A stretch of 24,789 nucleotides of DNA. Origin: JBIOUF01 sp044866695. GTDB lineage: Bacteria > Actinomycetota > Actinomycetes > Propionibacteriales > Nocardioidaceae. The stretch is from positions 1 to 24,789 of the forward strand of contig JBIOUF010000275.1 of assembly GCA_044866695.1 (NCBI GenBank). Reading direction: 5' to 3'. The translations under genes and the position numbers were made by a program. The notes beneath the pieces were generated by a model, which was not told where the DNA came from, made no database searches, and worked only from the letters and a program-made list of their open reading frames with translations. Positions 1 to 6,755 of the stretch are shown piece after piece. Within the stretch, counting starts at the first letter, position 1, and the number at the start of each line of letters is the position of its first letter.

Positions 1-657
1 CTGGTCGGCGAGACGGTCGCCGAGCAGCTGCGAGCGGGCGGGGTCGATCCCGACACGGCGCAGTGGGACGCGTGGCGCCGCAACGACGGCCGGTGGACGC
101 TGGTCGTCGAGTACCGGTGCGGCGACAGCGTGCGCCGGGCGGAGTTCGGGTACGACGCCGCGGGCCGCTACGTCGTCGCGGAGGACGACGACAGCCGGCG
201 TCTGGTCGGCGAGACGGGTCCCCGCCGAAGCGCTCGGCCCGTCGAGGCCACCGGCGCCGGCACCGCGGCCGGCGTCCCGGCCGGTTCCCCGGTGGTGGCC
301 GACACCGGCTCCGAGGACCCCGGCCAGCTGGCGCTGGGCACCGACGCGATCGAGCTGGTCACCGGCCGGCCCGAGCCGCGCGACGCGCCCCCAGGCCCGG
401 GCGACGACCCCACCACGGACCTGACCGCCACGGTTGCCGTGGTGCGGGCCCTCTCCGCCGGCCCGCCGGTGGAGGACTCGACCGGTCCCGACACCGGAGA
501 CCCGGCGGTCCAGGCACCGCCCGAGCCCGGCCCCGCTCCGACCCGGAAGCCTCGCCCCGCCCGCCGGCCCGAACCCCGTGCCGCCCGGCGCTCGCGCGGC
601 CGAGCCGCCGTGCCGAGCTGGGACGAGATCATGTTCGGCTCGGGCCAGGCCGACTGA
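1..657 (+). CDS. sepH: Cell-division protein SepH, C-terminal part (5' end outside window)
   Basis: The frame is open from base 1, so the N-terminal DUF3071/HTH region lies outside the window. The visible 218 residues start with a segment of the type seen before the variable tail of SepH (QWDAWRRNDGRW, then a β-rich stretch). A long acidic and Pro/Ala-rich disordered linker follows, and the protein ends in a basic patch plus the conserved terminal motif VPSWDEIMFGS. In Streptomyces and mycobacteria SepH binds FtsZ and promotes its assembly at the septum. The family is restricted to Actinobacteria, which is the best taxonomic clue here. The stop is followed by a strong hairpin shared with the converging caspase-like gene. 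Family assignment is from remembered motifs, mainly the terminal one. Confidence 0.85.
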   Translation: MVGETVAEQLRAGGVDPDTAQWDAWRRNDGRWTLVVEYRCGDSVRRAEFGYDAAGRYVVAEDDDSRRLVGETGPRRSARPVEATGAGTAAGVPAGSPVVADTGSEDPGQLALGTDAIELVTGRPEPRDAPPGPGDDPTTDLTATVAVVRALSAGPPVEDSTGPDTGDPAVQAPPEPGPAPTRKPRPARRPEPRAARRSRGRAAVPSWDEIMFGSGQAD

Positions 658-662
658 CCCCA

Positions 663-689
663 GGCCCGGGACGGCGCTCCTCCCGGGCC
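663..689. terminator. Hairpin between converging genes
   Basis: Perfect 9-bp arms GGCCCGGGA (663-671) and TCCCGGGCC (681-689) enclose a 9-nt loop. It lies between the sepH stop at 657 and the caspase-like gene stop at 710, where a bidirectional terminator is expected. No T-tract is present, as is common in GC-rich actinobacteria. Confidence 0.6.
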
Positions 690-709
690 GGCGCGTCCGC
701 AGCGGCTGC

Positions 710-2743
710 TCACGCCTCCGTCGTGCGCGCGGGACGAGAGGCCGCAAAGGCGTAGAGCCCCGCGGCAGCGACGAGCAGCCCGCCGAGGATCCCGATGAAC
801 CCGCCGGCCCGGGTGTTGCCCGGCTCCCCGATGCCGTTCGCCGAGGCGAGGACGATGCCCAGGTAGCGCAGCGCCAGCCCGAGGCCGGACGCGACCAGGA
901 CGCCGGCCGCGAAGCGGCACCATCCGCGCAAGGCGAGCACCCCGACGAGCGCGAGGACGCAGCCGCACGCCGCGCCGAAGAAGTACTCGCCGTATCCCTC
1001 GTCGAGCTCGGTGAGCAGCGAGCTGTAGCCGTCGTACCTCACGCCCAGGGCGACGACCGCCGTGCCGACACCACCGACCCCGAGCACGAGTGCCTCGACG
1101 CCGACCCGGCCGGCTTTGGCGGTCGGCAGCGCGGTGCGGAGGCAGTCGACCCCGGCCGCGGCGGTCAGCAGGGAGCCGGCCAGCGCCACCAGGGCCCAGC
1201 CCACCGCTGCGCCGCCGACCCAGCGCCCCGAGAACGCGGCGAGCGCCAGGGCGCTGACCGTGCCCGAGGCCCCCACGACGAGGAGCGCGCCGGCCCCGAC
1301 GGAGGCGGGCAGGCGCCCGGAGCCGACGGCGTCGACGAGCAGCCAGACGGCGATCGCCGCCAGGACCGCCTCGACCGGGGAGAACGCGGCGAACGCGTTC
1401 CACCCGGTCTCCGTAGAGAGGCCGAACGTCACCAGCGACTGCGGCACCACCGCCAGCAGCGCCAGGGCCCCGACCCGGCCGGTCCACCTCACCCGCTGCG
1501 GTGGCCGCGGCTCGTCGCTGGCCGGGCTCGGTCGGGGCCTGGGCAGGGCGGCGATCTGCCCTACGGCGGAGGCCGGCGCCGGAGACGGCCGGGCCGGCAC
1601 GGAGCCGTCCGGGACGGCGTCGTCCGGGACGGTGTCCCCCGGGACGGGCGCACCGGGCGCGCCGTCGGCTCCGCCCGGGGCCGTCGCCTCGGCCACGGCA
1701 CCGCGTGGCCCGGTCGACTGGGGAGCCGGCGCGGGCTCCGGTTCCGGTGCCGCCTCGGGTGGGGCCTCGGGAGCCGGCGGTTCCGGCTCGAGGACCTCCG
1801 CGGCGGCCCGCGAGACTCGCTGGCTGTCGTCCTGCGCCATCCCGGCCAGCTGCTCCCTGGCCTGGGCCGCGACCTGCTCGTCGGGATGCCCCAGCAGGGC
1901 CTTGAGCTCCTCGACCGCCCCCAGCCGGATGTTCGCGAAGGGACTGATGGTCGCGGCCACCAGCTCAGCGGGCAGGCCAGGGGGAGGCAGCGGCTCGAGC
2001 CGGCTGCGAGCCACGAACATGTCACCCTGCACGTCGAACACCCACTTCCCCGGCGTCTGTGCCGGCGTGGCGGCCCGGACCTGGTCGAACGCGAAGTCGT
2101 AGAGCTCGTCGACGGAGATGTAGCCGTCACGGTTCCGGTCCGCCTCGCCCGTGGCCAGCCCCTGCACGAGTGCCGAGGTGAACACCGAGGGGCTGCCCTC
2201 GCCCGACAGCTGGTCGCCCTCGAAGGAGTACTCCATGGCGCTGGAGGCGGTGAGCACGATGCGGCCGCGGCCGTCGAACCGGTCCCGGATGTCCACCTGG
2301 TCACCCGCGCGGCTCATCCAGCCCCGGGCGAACGCGCCGCTGTAGCAGCAGTCGAGCAACAGCACCACCCGGCGCGAACGGCTGCGGGTCATCTGGCGGT
2401 TGACGAACTCCGCGGGGATCGCCGTGGCCTCCAGATGGTCCATCCGGGTGTCGGGCGTCGCGAAGTACAGCCGGCCGTCCTCGTCCTTCACGCCGTGGCA
2501 CGAGACGTGCAGCAGGAGCAGGTCGTCGAGGCGGCGGTTCTCGAAGAACTCCGACAGGCGCCGTCGGAGCACGTGCTCGGGCTCGTTGACCGACACCTGG
2601 ACGTCGAACCCGCCGACGCCGGGGTCCTGGAGGACTCCGGCCAGCTCCCGCGCGTCGGCGGCGGGGGCCCGCAGCCTGCGCAGCCGCTCGTCGGCGTACT
2701 CGTCGTTGGCGACGATGAACGCGCTGCGAGCTGCTTCACCCAT
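710..2743 (-). CDS. Caspase-like (peptidase C14) protein with EF-hand and C-terminal membrane domain
   Basis: 677 aa. Residues 1-245 form a caspase-like domain: the catalytic His is H83 in the HVSCHG motif and the catalytic Cys is C133 in LLLDCCYSGAF. Inside the C-terminal part of this domain is a textbook EF-hand loop with ligands D202, N204, D206, Y208, S210 and E213. Residues about 265-318 are two short HEAT/ARM-like helical repeats. Residues 320-418 are a Pro/Ala/Glu linker. Residues 422-670 carry about eight hydrophobic segments. The architecture suggests a membrane-tethered cysteine peptidase whose activity could respond to calcium, as in metacaspases. The substrate is unknown. Bacterial caspase-like proteins occur in conflict and cell-death systems, but no NTPase, TIR or sensor partner is adjacent. 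The nearest gene is divergent. The family call is firm; function is inference. Confidence 0.85.
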   Translation of the reverse strand: MGEAARSAFIVANDEYADERLRRLRAPAADARELAGVLQDPGVGGFDVQVSVNEPEHVLRRRLSEFFENRRLDDLLLLHVSCHGVKDEDGRLYFATPDTRMDHLEATAIPAEFVNRQMTRSRSRRVVLLLDCCYSGAFARGWMSRAGDQVDIRDRFDGRGRIVLTASSAMEYSFEGDQLSGEGSPSVFTSALVQGLATGEADRNRDGYISVDELYDFAFDQVRAATPAQTPGKWVFDVQGDMFVARSRLEPLPPPGLPAELVAATISPFANIRLGAVEELKALLGHPDEQVAAQAREQLAGMAQDDSQRVSRAAAEVLEPEPPAPEAPPEAAPEPEPAPAPQSTGPRGAVAEATAPGGADGAPGAPVPGDTVPDDAVPDGSVPARPSPAPASAVGQIAALPRPRPSPASDEPRPPQRVRWTGRVGALALLAVVPQSLVTFGLSTETGWNAFAAFSPVEAVLAAIAVWLLVDAVGSGRLPASVGAGALLVVGASGTVSALALAAFSGRWVGGAAVGWALVALAGSLLTAAAGVDCLRTALPTAKAGRVGVEALVLGVGGVGTAVVALGVRYDGYSSLLTELDEGYGEYFFGAACGCVLALVGVLALRGWCRFAAGVLVASGLGLALRYLGIVLASANGIGEPGNTRAGGFIGILGGLLVAAAGLYAFAASRPARTTEA

Positions 2744-2948
2744 AGCGGACCACGCTCGGCTCGTGTGCCTGCCGGATGCCCCCGGCCGCTCGGCGAGCGG
2801 CCTTCCCGAGAATGACGCAGCCGGATCGTCGTCTCATTGTGGCCCGGCGCGAGGCACCCTACAACCGAGTTCGGCACCCCCTTGTCCCACCAGCCGCCCG
2901 GTCCGCCGGACCTTCATCTGCAGGCATCCTGGGGAGATGATCGCGGAC

Positions 2949-3389
2949 ATGGGAACCGAGACCAGATCCGACGACGGCGAGCAGCCCGGATCGCCGGGCA
3001 GCGCCGAACGCGAGGCCCAGGAGCTCGTGGAGCGGCTGCGGTCCACACCCGCCGAGGAGATCGTCGCCGAGCAGTTCTCGGCTCTGCTCAGCACGGCACA
3101 GGTCAAGCTTGGCCGGCGGGACGCGCGGCTGTTCATCGACCTCTGCGCGCAGATGCTGGACTACGCCGGACCGTACCTGACCGAGGAGCTCGGCAGGCAG
3201 GTCGCGACCGCGCTCGGGCAGCTCCGGCTGGCCCAGGTCAGCGCTGAGAGCGAGGTGGCGAAGAAGGGGGAGCCCGAGCGACACGACCTGAGCCGGGTCC
3301 CTACGCCGCCGCCGAGTCGTGAAGGGCAGGCCGGCCCCGAGGACCGGTCAGCGGCACCGACCTCGAAGCTCTGGGTCCCCGGGCGGTGA
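2949..3389 (+). CDS. Small helical protein, possibly DUF1844-like
   Basis: 146 aa, soluble, no signal peptide. Residues about 22-105 are strongly helical, with a segment (RLFIDLCAQMLDY, then LTEELGRQ) reminiscent of DUF1844: a conserved helix, a short spacer and a second helix ending in L-R-L. The N- and C-termini are charged and disordered. It lies divergent from the caspase-like gene across about 205 bp, so the two may share a control region but not an operon. GGGGAG at 2931-2936 is the only Shine-Dalgarno-like sequence: it sits 12 nt before ATG 2949 and directly abuts an in-frame ATG at 2937, so I prefer 2949. The DUF1844 link is weak and function is unknown. Confidence 0.65.
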   Translation: MGTETRSDDGEQPGSPGSAEREAQELVERLRSTPAEEIVAEQFSALLSTAQVKLGRRDARLFIDLCAQMLDYAGPYLTEELGRQVATALGQLRLAQVSAESEVAKKGEPERHDLSRVPTPPPSREGQAGPEDRSAAPTSKLWVPGR

Positions 3390-3428
3390 TGCCAGGCACC
3401 GGCCACGCGGGCCGATCCTGCGTCGGGT

Positions 3429-4397
3429 CTACGCCAGCGGCGAGACTAGGTCGCGGCTCGTGGAAGCGGCAGCTGCGCGGACGGGCAGGTGAAGGCGTCG
3501 GCTCAGCCACAGCAGCGCAGCCGTGGTGAGGAGCACCGCCGCCGCCTGGGTCAGCGCCTCTGCGCCGCCGGCCCCCTGACCGCGGTCGAACACGCCCTGC
3601 AGGCCCAGGAAGGGCAGGAACAGCATCGTGGTCAGGTTGGCCACGACATGCAGCGCGACCGCCGCCTCCAGCCCGCCGGCGCGCCAGGTCAGCACCGAGG
3701 CGCCGACGGCCAGGCAGAGGTAGAACAGGTTGAGCCAGAGGTCTCCAGCGGCGTGCACGAGCGTGAAGACAGCTGCTGTCGCCGCGGTCGAGACCACGAG
3801 CCCGGTCCGGGGCGCGTCGAACCAGGACCCGACGGCGCGGGCGGCCAGCCCTCGGAAGGCCACCTCCTCCCCTGCGGCCTGAAGCGGGGTGGTCAGCAGG
3901 ACCACGCCCAGCAGGAACCAGGTCTCCGGCCGGATCCCCAGGCCGTCCGGTACGCCGTTGGCTGCCAGCCACGCCGCCAGGATGGCCAGGTGGACGACCG
4001 TGGCCACGAGGAGGAACCGGCCCAGCAGCCCCCAGCGGAGCCGACCCTGGATCGAGAACAGCCATCCCGCGCGCTGACCGAAGACGATCCGCTGGGTCGC
4101 GACGGCCAGCGGGATCGCGAGGGCGATGCCGACGTTGTTGGCCAGGAACAGCCCCGGCGTGACCAGCCCCCGCGCCAGCTCCTCCGCGGTGGCCGACCCG
4201 GACAGCAGCTCGTAGAGGACCGCCGCGATCGCCGCGGCCAGCACCGCCGCCCCCCACGCGCCGGCGAACACCACCAGCGCGACCAGCGAGTGCCACCAGC
4301 GGAAGCGCGGGGCGCGGTAGAAGTCGTGGTACGCCCGCGGAGCCACCGGCAGCTCGCCGAGCCGTTGCGGCGCCATCTGGTCCGGCCGCGCGACCAT
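3429..4397 (-). CDS. CPBP-family intramembrane metalloprotease
   Basis: 322 aa integral membrane protein with about eight hydrophobic helices after a 35-residue cytosolic N-terminus. The family motifs are present: motif 1 EEVAFRG (E177, E178, R182), motif 2 with H215 in FTLVHAAGD, and a later His-Asn pair (H250, N254) in LHVVANL. These are the metal and catalytic residues of the CAAX-protease/bacteriocin-processing (ABI, PF02517) family related to Rce1. Members cleave membrane-associated substrates; in bacteria they have been linked to peptide processing, self-immunity and signalling. No bacteriocin or peptide gene is adjacent, so the substrate is unknown. It converges with the small helical protein gene and is divergent from the GYD gene. 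Confidence 0.85.
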   Translation of the reverse strand: MVARPDQMAPQRLGELPVAPRAYHDFYRAPRFRWWHSLVALVVFAGAWGAAVLAAAIAAVLYELLSGSATAEELARGLVTPGLFLANNVGIALAIPLAVATQRIVFGQRAGWLFSIQGRLRWGLLGRFLLVATVVHLAILAAWLAANGVPDGLGIRPETWFLLGVVLLTTPLQAAGEEVAFRGLAARAVGSWFDAPRTGLVVSTAATAAVFTLVHAAGDLWLNLFYLCLAVGASVLTWRAGGLEAAVALHVVANLTTMLFLPFLGLQGVFDRGQGAGGAEALTQAAAVLLTTAALLWLSRRLHLPVRAAAASTSRDLVSPLA

Positions 4398-4466
4398 GAC
4401 TTCGGTCTACGCCGGAGTGGTCCGTCGATGCAGGAGGCCTCGGTCCGCCGGGCGAGTGCCGAAGGC

Positions 4467-4490
4467 CCCGGAGCATCACGACGCTCCGGG
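4467..4490. other. Perfect hairpin in the divergent CPBP/GYD intergenic region
   Basis: Arms CCCGGAGC (4467-4474) and GCTCCGGG (4483-4490) flank an 8-nt loop. It is the only clear structure in the 282-bp region between the two divergent starts (4397 and 4680), apart from the tandem repeat next to the GYD start. It could be an operator or a 5' UTR hairpin. No recognisable promoter pair was found. Confidence 0.4.
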
Positions 4491-4631
4491 CGCTCCGGCC
4501 GCTCCACAGCAGTGACGGGGGTCGGGCCCGGCTGCGTGGCGCCGCTCCTCGCCCGGTTCTGGTCATCTGGACACGTCGACGATGACCCAGCAGCGTCATT
4601 GACCCCGGTTCGCCGCCGGGTCTTCGATGGG

Positions 4632-4661
4632 ACCAGGATCGGGGGAACCAGGATCGGGGGA
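4632..4661 (+). repeat. Two perfect tandem 15-bp repeats upstream of the GYD gene
   Basis: ACCAGGATCGGGGGA occurs at 4632-4646 and again, immediately adjacent, at 4647-4661. The repeat ends 6 nt before the Shine-Dalgarno tract (GGAGGGAGGG, 4667-4674). It therefore probably lies in the 5' leader or core promoter of the downstream gene. A binding-site pair or a slippage duplication are both possible. Confidence 0.7.
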
Positions 4662-4679
4662 CCACGGAGGGAGGGCGTC

Positions 4680-5003
4680 ATGTCCAAGTACCTGCTCAAG
4701 GTCTCCTACTCCGCCGAGGGGATCAAGGGAGTCATCTCCGGCGGCGGGTCGGCCCGGGTGGCCGCCGTGGAGAAGGCCCTGTCCGGGGTGGGCGGCTCGC
4801 TCGAGTCGTTCTACTTCGCGTTCGGCACCGACGACGTCTACGTGGTCTGCGACGTGCCGAGCCATGCCGCTGCCGTCGCGATGGCCGCCGCGGTCTCGTC
4901 CTCGGGCGCGGTCAGCAGGTACGAGACCGTCGTGCTGCTGACCCCCGAGGAGGTCGACGAGGCCCGCAGCGTGACGGTCGACTACGCGCCGCCGAGCGGC
5001 TGA
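4680..5003 (+). CDS. GYD-domain protein
   Basis: 107 aa. The sequence fits the GYD family (PF08734), small ferredoxin-like α/β proteins of unknown function. It begins with a β-strand (YLLKVSYS), an amphipathic helix follows, then a hydrophobic strand (ESFYFAFG) leading into the conserved D-DVYVVCDVP stretch, and a late helix with the LLTPEEVDEA tail. No catalytic residues are established for the family. The start is well supported by GGAGGGAGGG at 4667-4674, 5 nt upstream of ATG. It is apparently monocistronic, divergent from the CPBP protease and convergent with the winged-helix gene. The tandem repeat just upstream may regulate it. Confidence 0.85.
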   Translation: MSKYLLKVSYSAEGIKGVISGGGSARVAAVEKALSGVGGSLESFYFAFGTDDVYVVCDVPSHAAAVAMAAAVSSSGAVSRYETVVLLTPEEVDEARSVTVDYAPPSG

Positions 5004-5116
5004 CCGGCCCGCACCAGCTCGGTCCGGCCTGCGTCGCAAGTGCCGGCCGGAACGTCGCCGCCCGTTCGCGTCGAGCTGACTGAACAGGACCGCCCCCGGC
5101 GACGACGGAGCCTGTG

Positions 5117-5131
5117 GGCCGCTGAGCGGCC
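5117..5131. terminator. Short hairpin between converging genes
   Basis: GGCCGC (5117-5122) and GCGGCC (5126-5131) with a TGA loop lie between the GYD stop (5003) and the winged-helix stop (5162). Position suggests a bidirectional terminator; the stem is short and has no T-tract. Confidence 0.4.
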
Positions 5132-5161
5132 GTCACCGACCTGGCCGTCCCCCACCTGGGT

Positions 5162-5599
5162 TCAGCGGGTCGGGGCCAGCCGCCAGACCCCCGGGGTGCC
5201 CGTCGTCATCAGCCCTTCCTCGACCAGTGCCAGCCGCGCGCGCCGGGCCGCGAACCGCCAGCGCAGCTCCCCCGAGGGGGTCGTCTCCCGGTCCCCCGGC
5301 AGCAGCCGGTCCGCGGCGAGGATCTCCAGCTCTGAGTAGAGCTCGTCGGCGTCCAGCTCTCCGCCGGCATCCCGCAGCACTTGCACGATGAGCGGCTTGA
5401 ACACCTCGGGCGCCGTCCAGCGCCGGTTCACCGGCCGGACCAGGTCGCCGGTGGCCCGCCGGCGCGCCGGCGCCGGCTTCCTCGGCCTCGACGGCGACGT
5501 GCCGGCCGGCCTCGGGGCCGGGGGCGCGGGCGGCCGGCCGTGGACGCACTGGGACAGCGGCAGGTCGCACAGGTCGCACCGGATGTCTGAGGCCGTCAT
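5162..5599 (-). CDS. Small winged-helix protein with N-terminal Cys cluster
   Basis: 145 aa. The N-terminus holds C8, C11, C18 and H20 (CDLCDLPLSQCVHG), a possible zinc knuckle. A basic Pro/Ala/Arg linker follows to about residue 55. The C-terminal 90 residues look like a winged helix of the Mrr N-terminal type: a helix starting PEVFKPLIVQVL, acidic D-A-D-E-L-Y, then W-R-F-A-A-R-R-A and a wing ending GVWRL. This suggests DNA binding, but no endonuclease domain is attached. A longer in-frame start exists at 5668 but its extra residues are low-complexity Arg/Gly, so I use ATG 5599. On this strand a TATCGT-like -10 element lies just upstream, which would fit a near-leaderless message. Function unknown. 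Confidence 0.65.
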   Translation of the reverse strand: MTASDIRCDLCDLPLSQCVHGRPPAPPAPRPAGTSPSRPRKPAPARRRATGDLVRPVNRRWTAPEVFKPLIVQVLRDAGGELDADELYSELEILAADRLLPGDRETTPSGELRWRFAARRARLALVEEGLMTTGTPGVWRLAPTR

Positions 5600-5627
5600 C
5601 GCCGGCCACGATACGCAGGCGGACGCC

Positions 5628-6251
5628 TCACCGCGCCGTCGGGACCGGCCGGCCGGTCCCCCGTCCACCAGCTCCTGCCCGCTCCGCGCCGGGCGGTGGC
5701 GCGGTGCTGCCGCGGACGACGAGCTTCGGCCGGGTGACCAGGCTGCGGGGCTTCCGGGTCGGCCGGTCGAGCCTGGCGACGACCGTCTTGACGGCCAGCC
5801 GCGCGGTGCGCGGGATGTTCTGGCGCACCGAGGTGAGGTCGATCCCGGGGATCATCCCGAACCGTGAGTCGTCGTACCCGATGGCCGACAGGTCCGCAGG
5901 GATGCGGACCCCCGCGCGAAGGACCACGTCGAGCAGGCCGATGGCGCAGGGGTCGTTGGCAGCGATGACGGCCGTGGGCAGCCCCCCGTCGACCAGCCGT
6001 CTTCCGGCCTCCGACCCCTCCTCCTCGGTGTAGCCGCCGGGGACGACGCGCATGCGGGTGGCCAGCCCGTGGTCGGCCATGGCGGCGCGGTACCCGTCGC
6101 GCCGCAGGTCGGCGCCGGGGTTGTCACCGCCGTACACGAAGGCGATCTCGCGGTGGCCGAGGTCGACCAGGTGGTCGACCGCCTGCCGGGTCCCGACCGC
6201 GTCGTCGTTGCGGATGACGTCGACCGCGCCGCCCGTGACGTCGCGGCCCAC
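5628..6251 (-). pseudogene. Truncated LacI-family regulator (effector-binding domain remnant)
   Basis: About 207 codons encode the C-terminal half of a LacI/GalR regulator. The frame opens with VGRDVTGGAVDVIRNDD, continues with GTRQAVDHLVDLGHREIAFV, and has the late IGYDDSRFG and LTSVRQN signatures. An intact family member has about 340 residues; the LacI helix-turn-helix and the first half of the periplasmic-binding-protein-like domain are missing. Upstream of codon 1 the reading frame no longer resembles LacI (S-W-C-R-T-E), and the DNA reads instead as an oxidoreductase on the opposite strand. The junction therefore lies at about 6251-6256. GTG 6251 is only the first codon able to start. 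It cannot bind DNA as a LacI repressor, so I treat it as decayed. Confidence 0.85.
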
Positions 6252-6253
6252 CT

Positions 6254-6391
6254 CGGTTCGACACCAGCTGGCAGGACGTCGTCAAGGCCGACGACGTCGA
6301 CGTGGTCAGCGTGGTGGTCGCCAACAGCCTGCACCGCGAGATCGTCGCGGAACTGGCCGCGGCCGGGAAGCACGTCTTGTGCGAGAAGACG
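6254..6391 (+). pseudogene. Internal fragment of a Gfo/Idh/MocA oxidoreductase
   Basis: Forty-six codons with no start encode a stretch typical of the NAD(P)-binding N-terminal domain of Gfo/Idh/MocA sugar dehydrogenases: a W-x-D-V segment, DVDVVSVVVANSLHREI, then AAAGKHVLCEK. Lys in the EK-P motif is the catalytic or cofactor-contact residue of the family; here the following Pro is Thr because the repeat cluster begins there. The nucleotide-binding GxGxxG start and the whole C-terminal half are absent. With the headless LacI gene it marks the scar of a once divergent regulator-enzyme pair. Confidence 0.8.
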
Positions 6392-6755
6392 CTTGCAAGC
6401 TCGCTCCTCAACCACCATCCCCCCGCTGGTTGAGGAACCGGAGCGCTAGCGGAGGCGTCTCGAAACCCGATGAGCACCGGCACAGTCCCAGCCCACGGTC
6501 CGGTGGTTTCGAGACGCTCGCCTACCGGCTCGCTCCTCGGGCCGCCGACCCCCGCTGGTTGAGGAGCCGGAGCGCTAGCGGAGGCGTCTCGAAACCAGCG
6601 GCACCCCGGCACAGACCCAGCCCGGGCACCGGTGGTTTCGAGACGCTCGCAAGCTCGCTCCTCAACCACCGGCGGGCTCGCAAGCTCGCTCCTCAACCAC
6701 CGGTCGGGCTCGCAAGCTCGCTCCTCAACCACCGGCGGGCTCAACCACCGGCGCG
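6391..6755. repeat. Cluster of dispersed inverted and tandem repeats (TGGTTGAGGA family)
   Basis: Two rightward copies of a 46-bp unit lie at 6422-6467 and 6551-6596 (start CCGCTGGTTGAGGA, middle GAGCGCTAGCGGAGGCG, end TCTCGAAACC). Reverse-complement-type copies start GGTGGTTTCGAGACGCTCG at 6502 and 6631, so pairs can fold as long hairpins. A partial copy at 6391-6416 interrupts the oxidoreductase fragment. From 6645 a shorter unit (GCTCGCAAGCTCGCTCC, then TCAACCACCGG) repeats in tandem at 6645, 6676 and 6708, with a truncated copy at 6739: a period of 31-32 bp. There are no unique spacers, so it is not CRISPR. It resembles REP/BIME-like elements. No transposase is nearby. Confidence 0.85.

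Noticed and set aside
434..2815. Long open frame on the + strand across the caspase-like gene
   Set aside because: It is antisense to a protein with clear catalytic motifs, is Arg/Pro/Gly-rich without any domain, and also crosses the sepH 3' end. It is a GC-rich shadow frame.
710..4397. Caspase-like gene, small helical protein and CPBP protease as one defence island
   Set aside because: The genes are divergent or convergent rather than an operon, and no NTPase, nuclease, TIR, cyclase or toxin-antitoxin partner is present. Proximity alone does not support a system.
3489..4679. Extension of the GYD frame upstream to 3489
   Set aside because: The added sequence is antisense to the CPBP protease, and ATG 4680 has a strong ribosome-binding site.
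6645..6750. CRISPR-like array (units of 31-32 bp)
   Set aside because: The units are nearly identical along their whole length and directly contiguous; there are no unique spacers and no cas genes.
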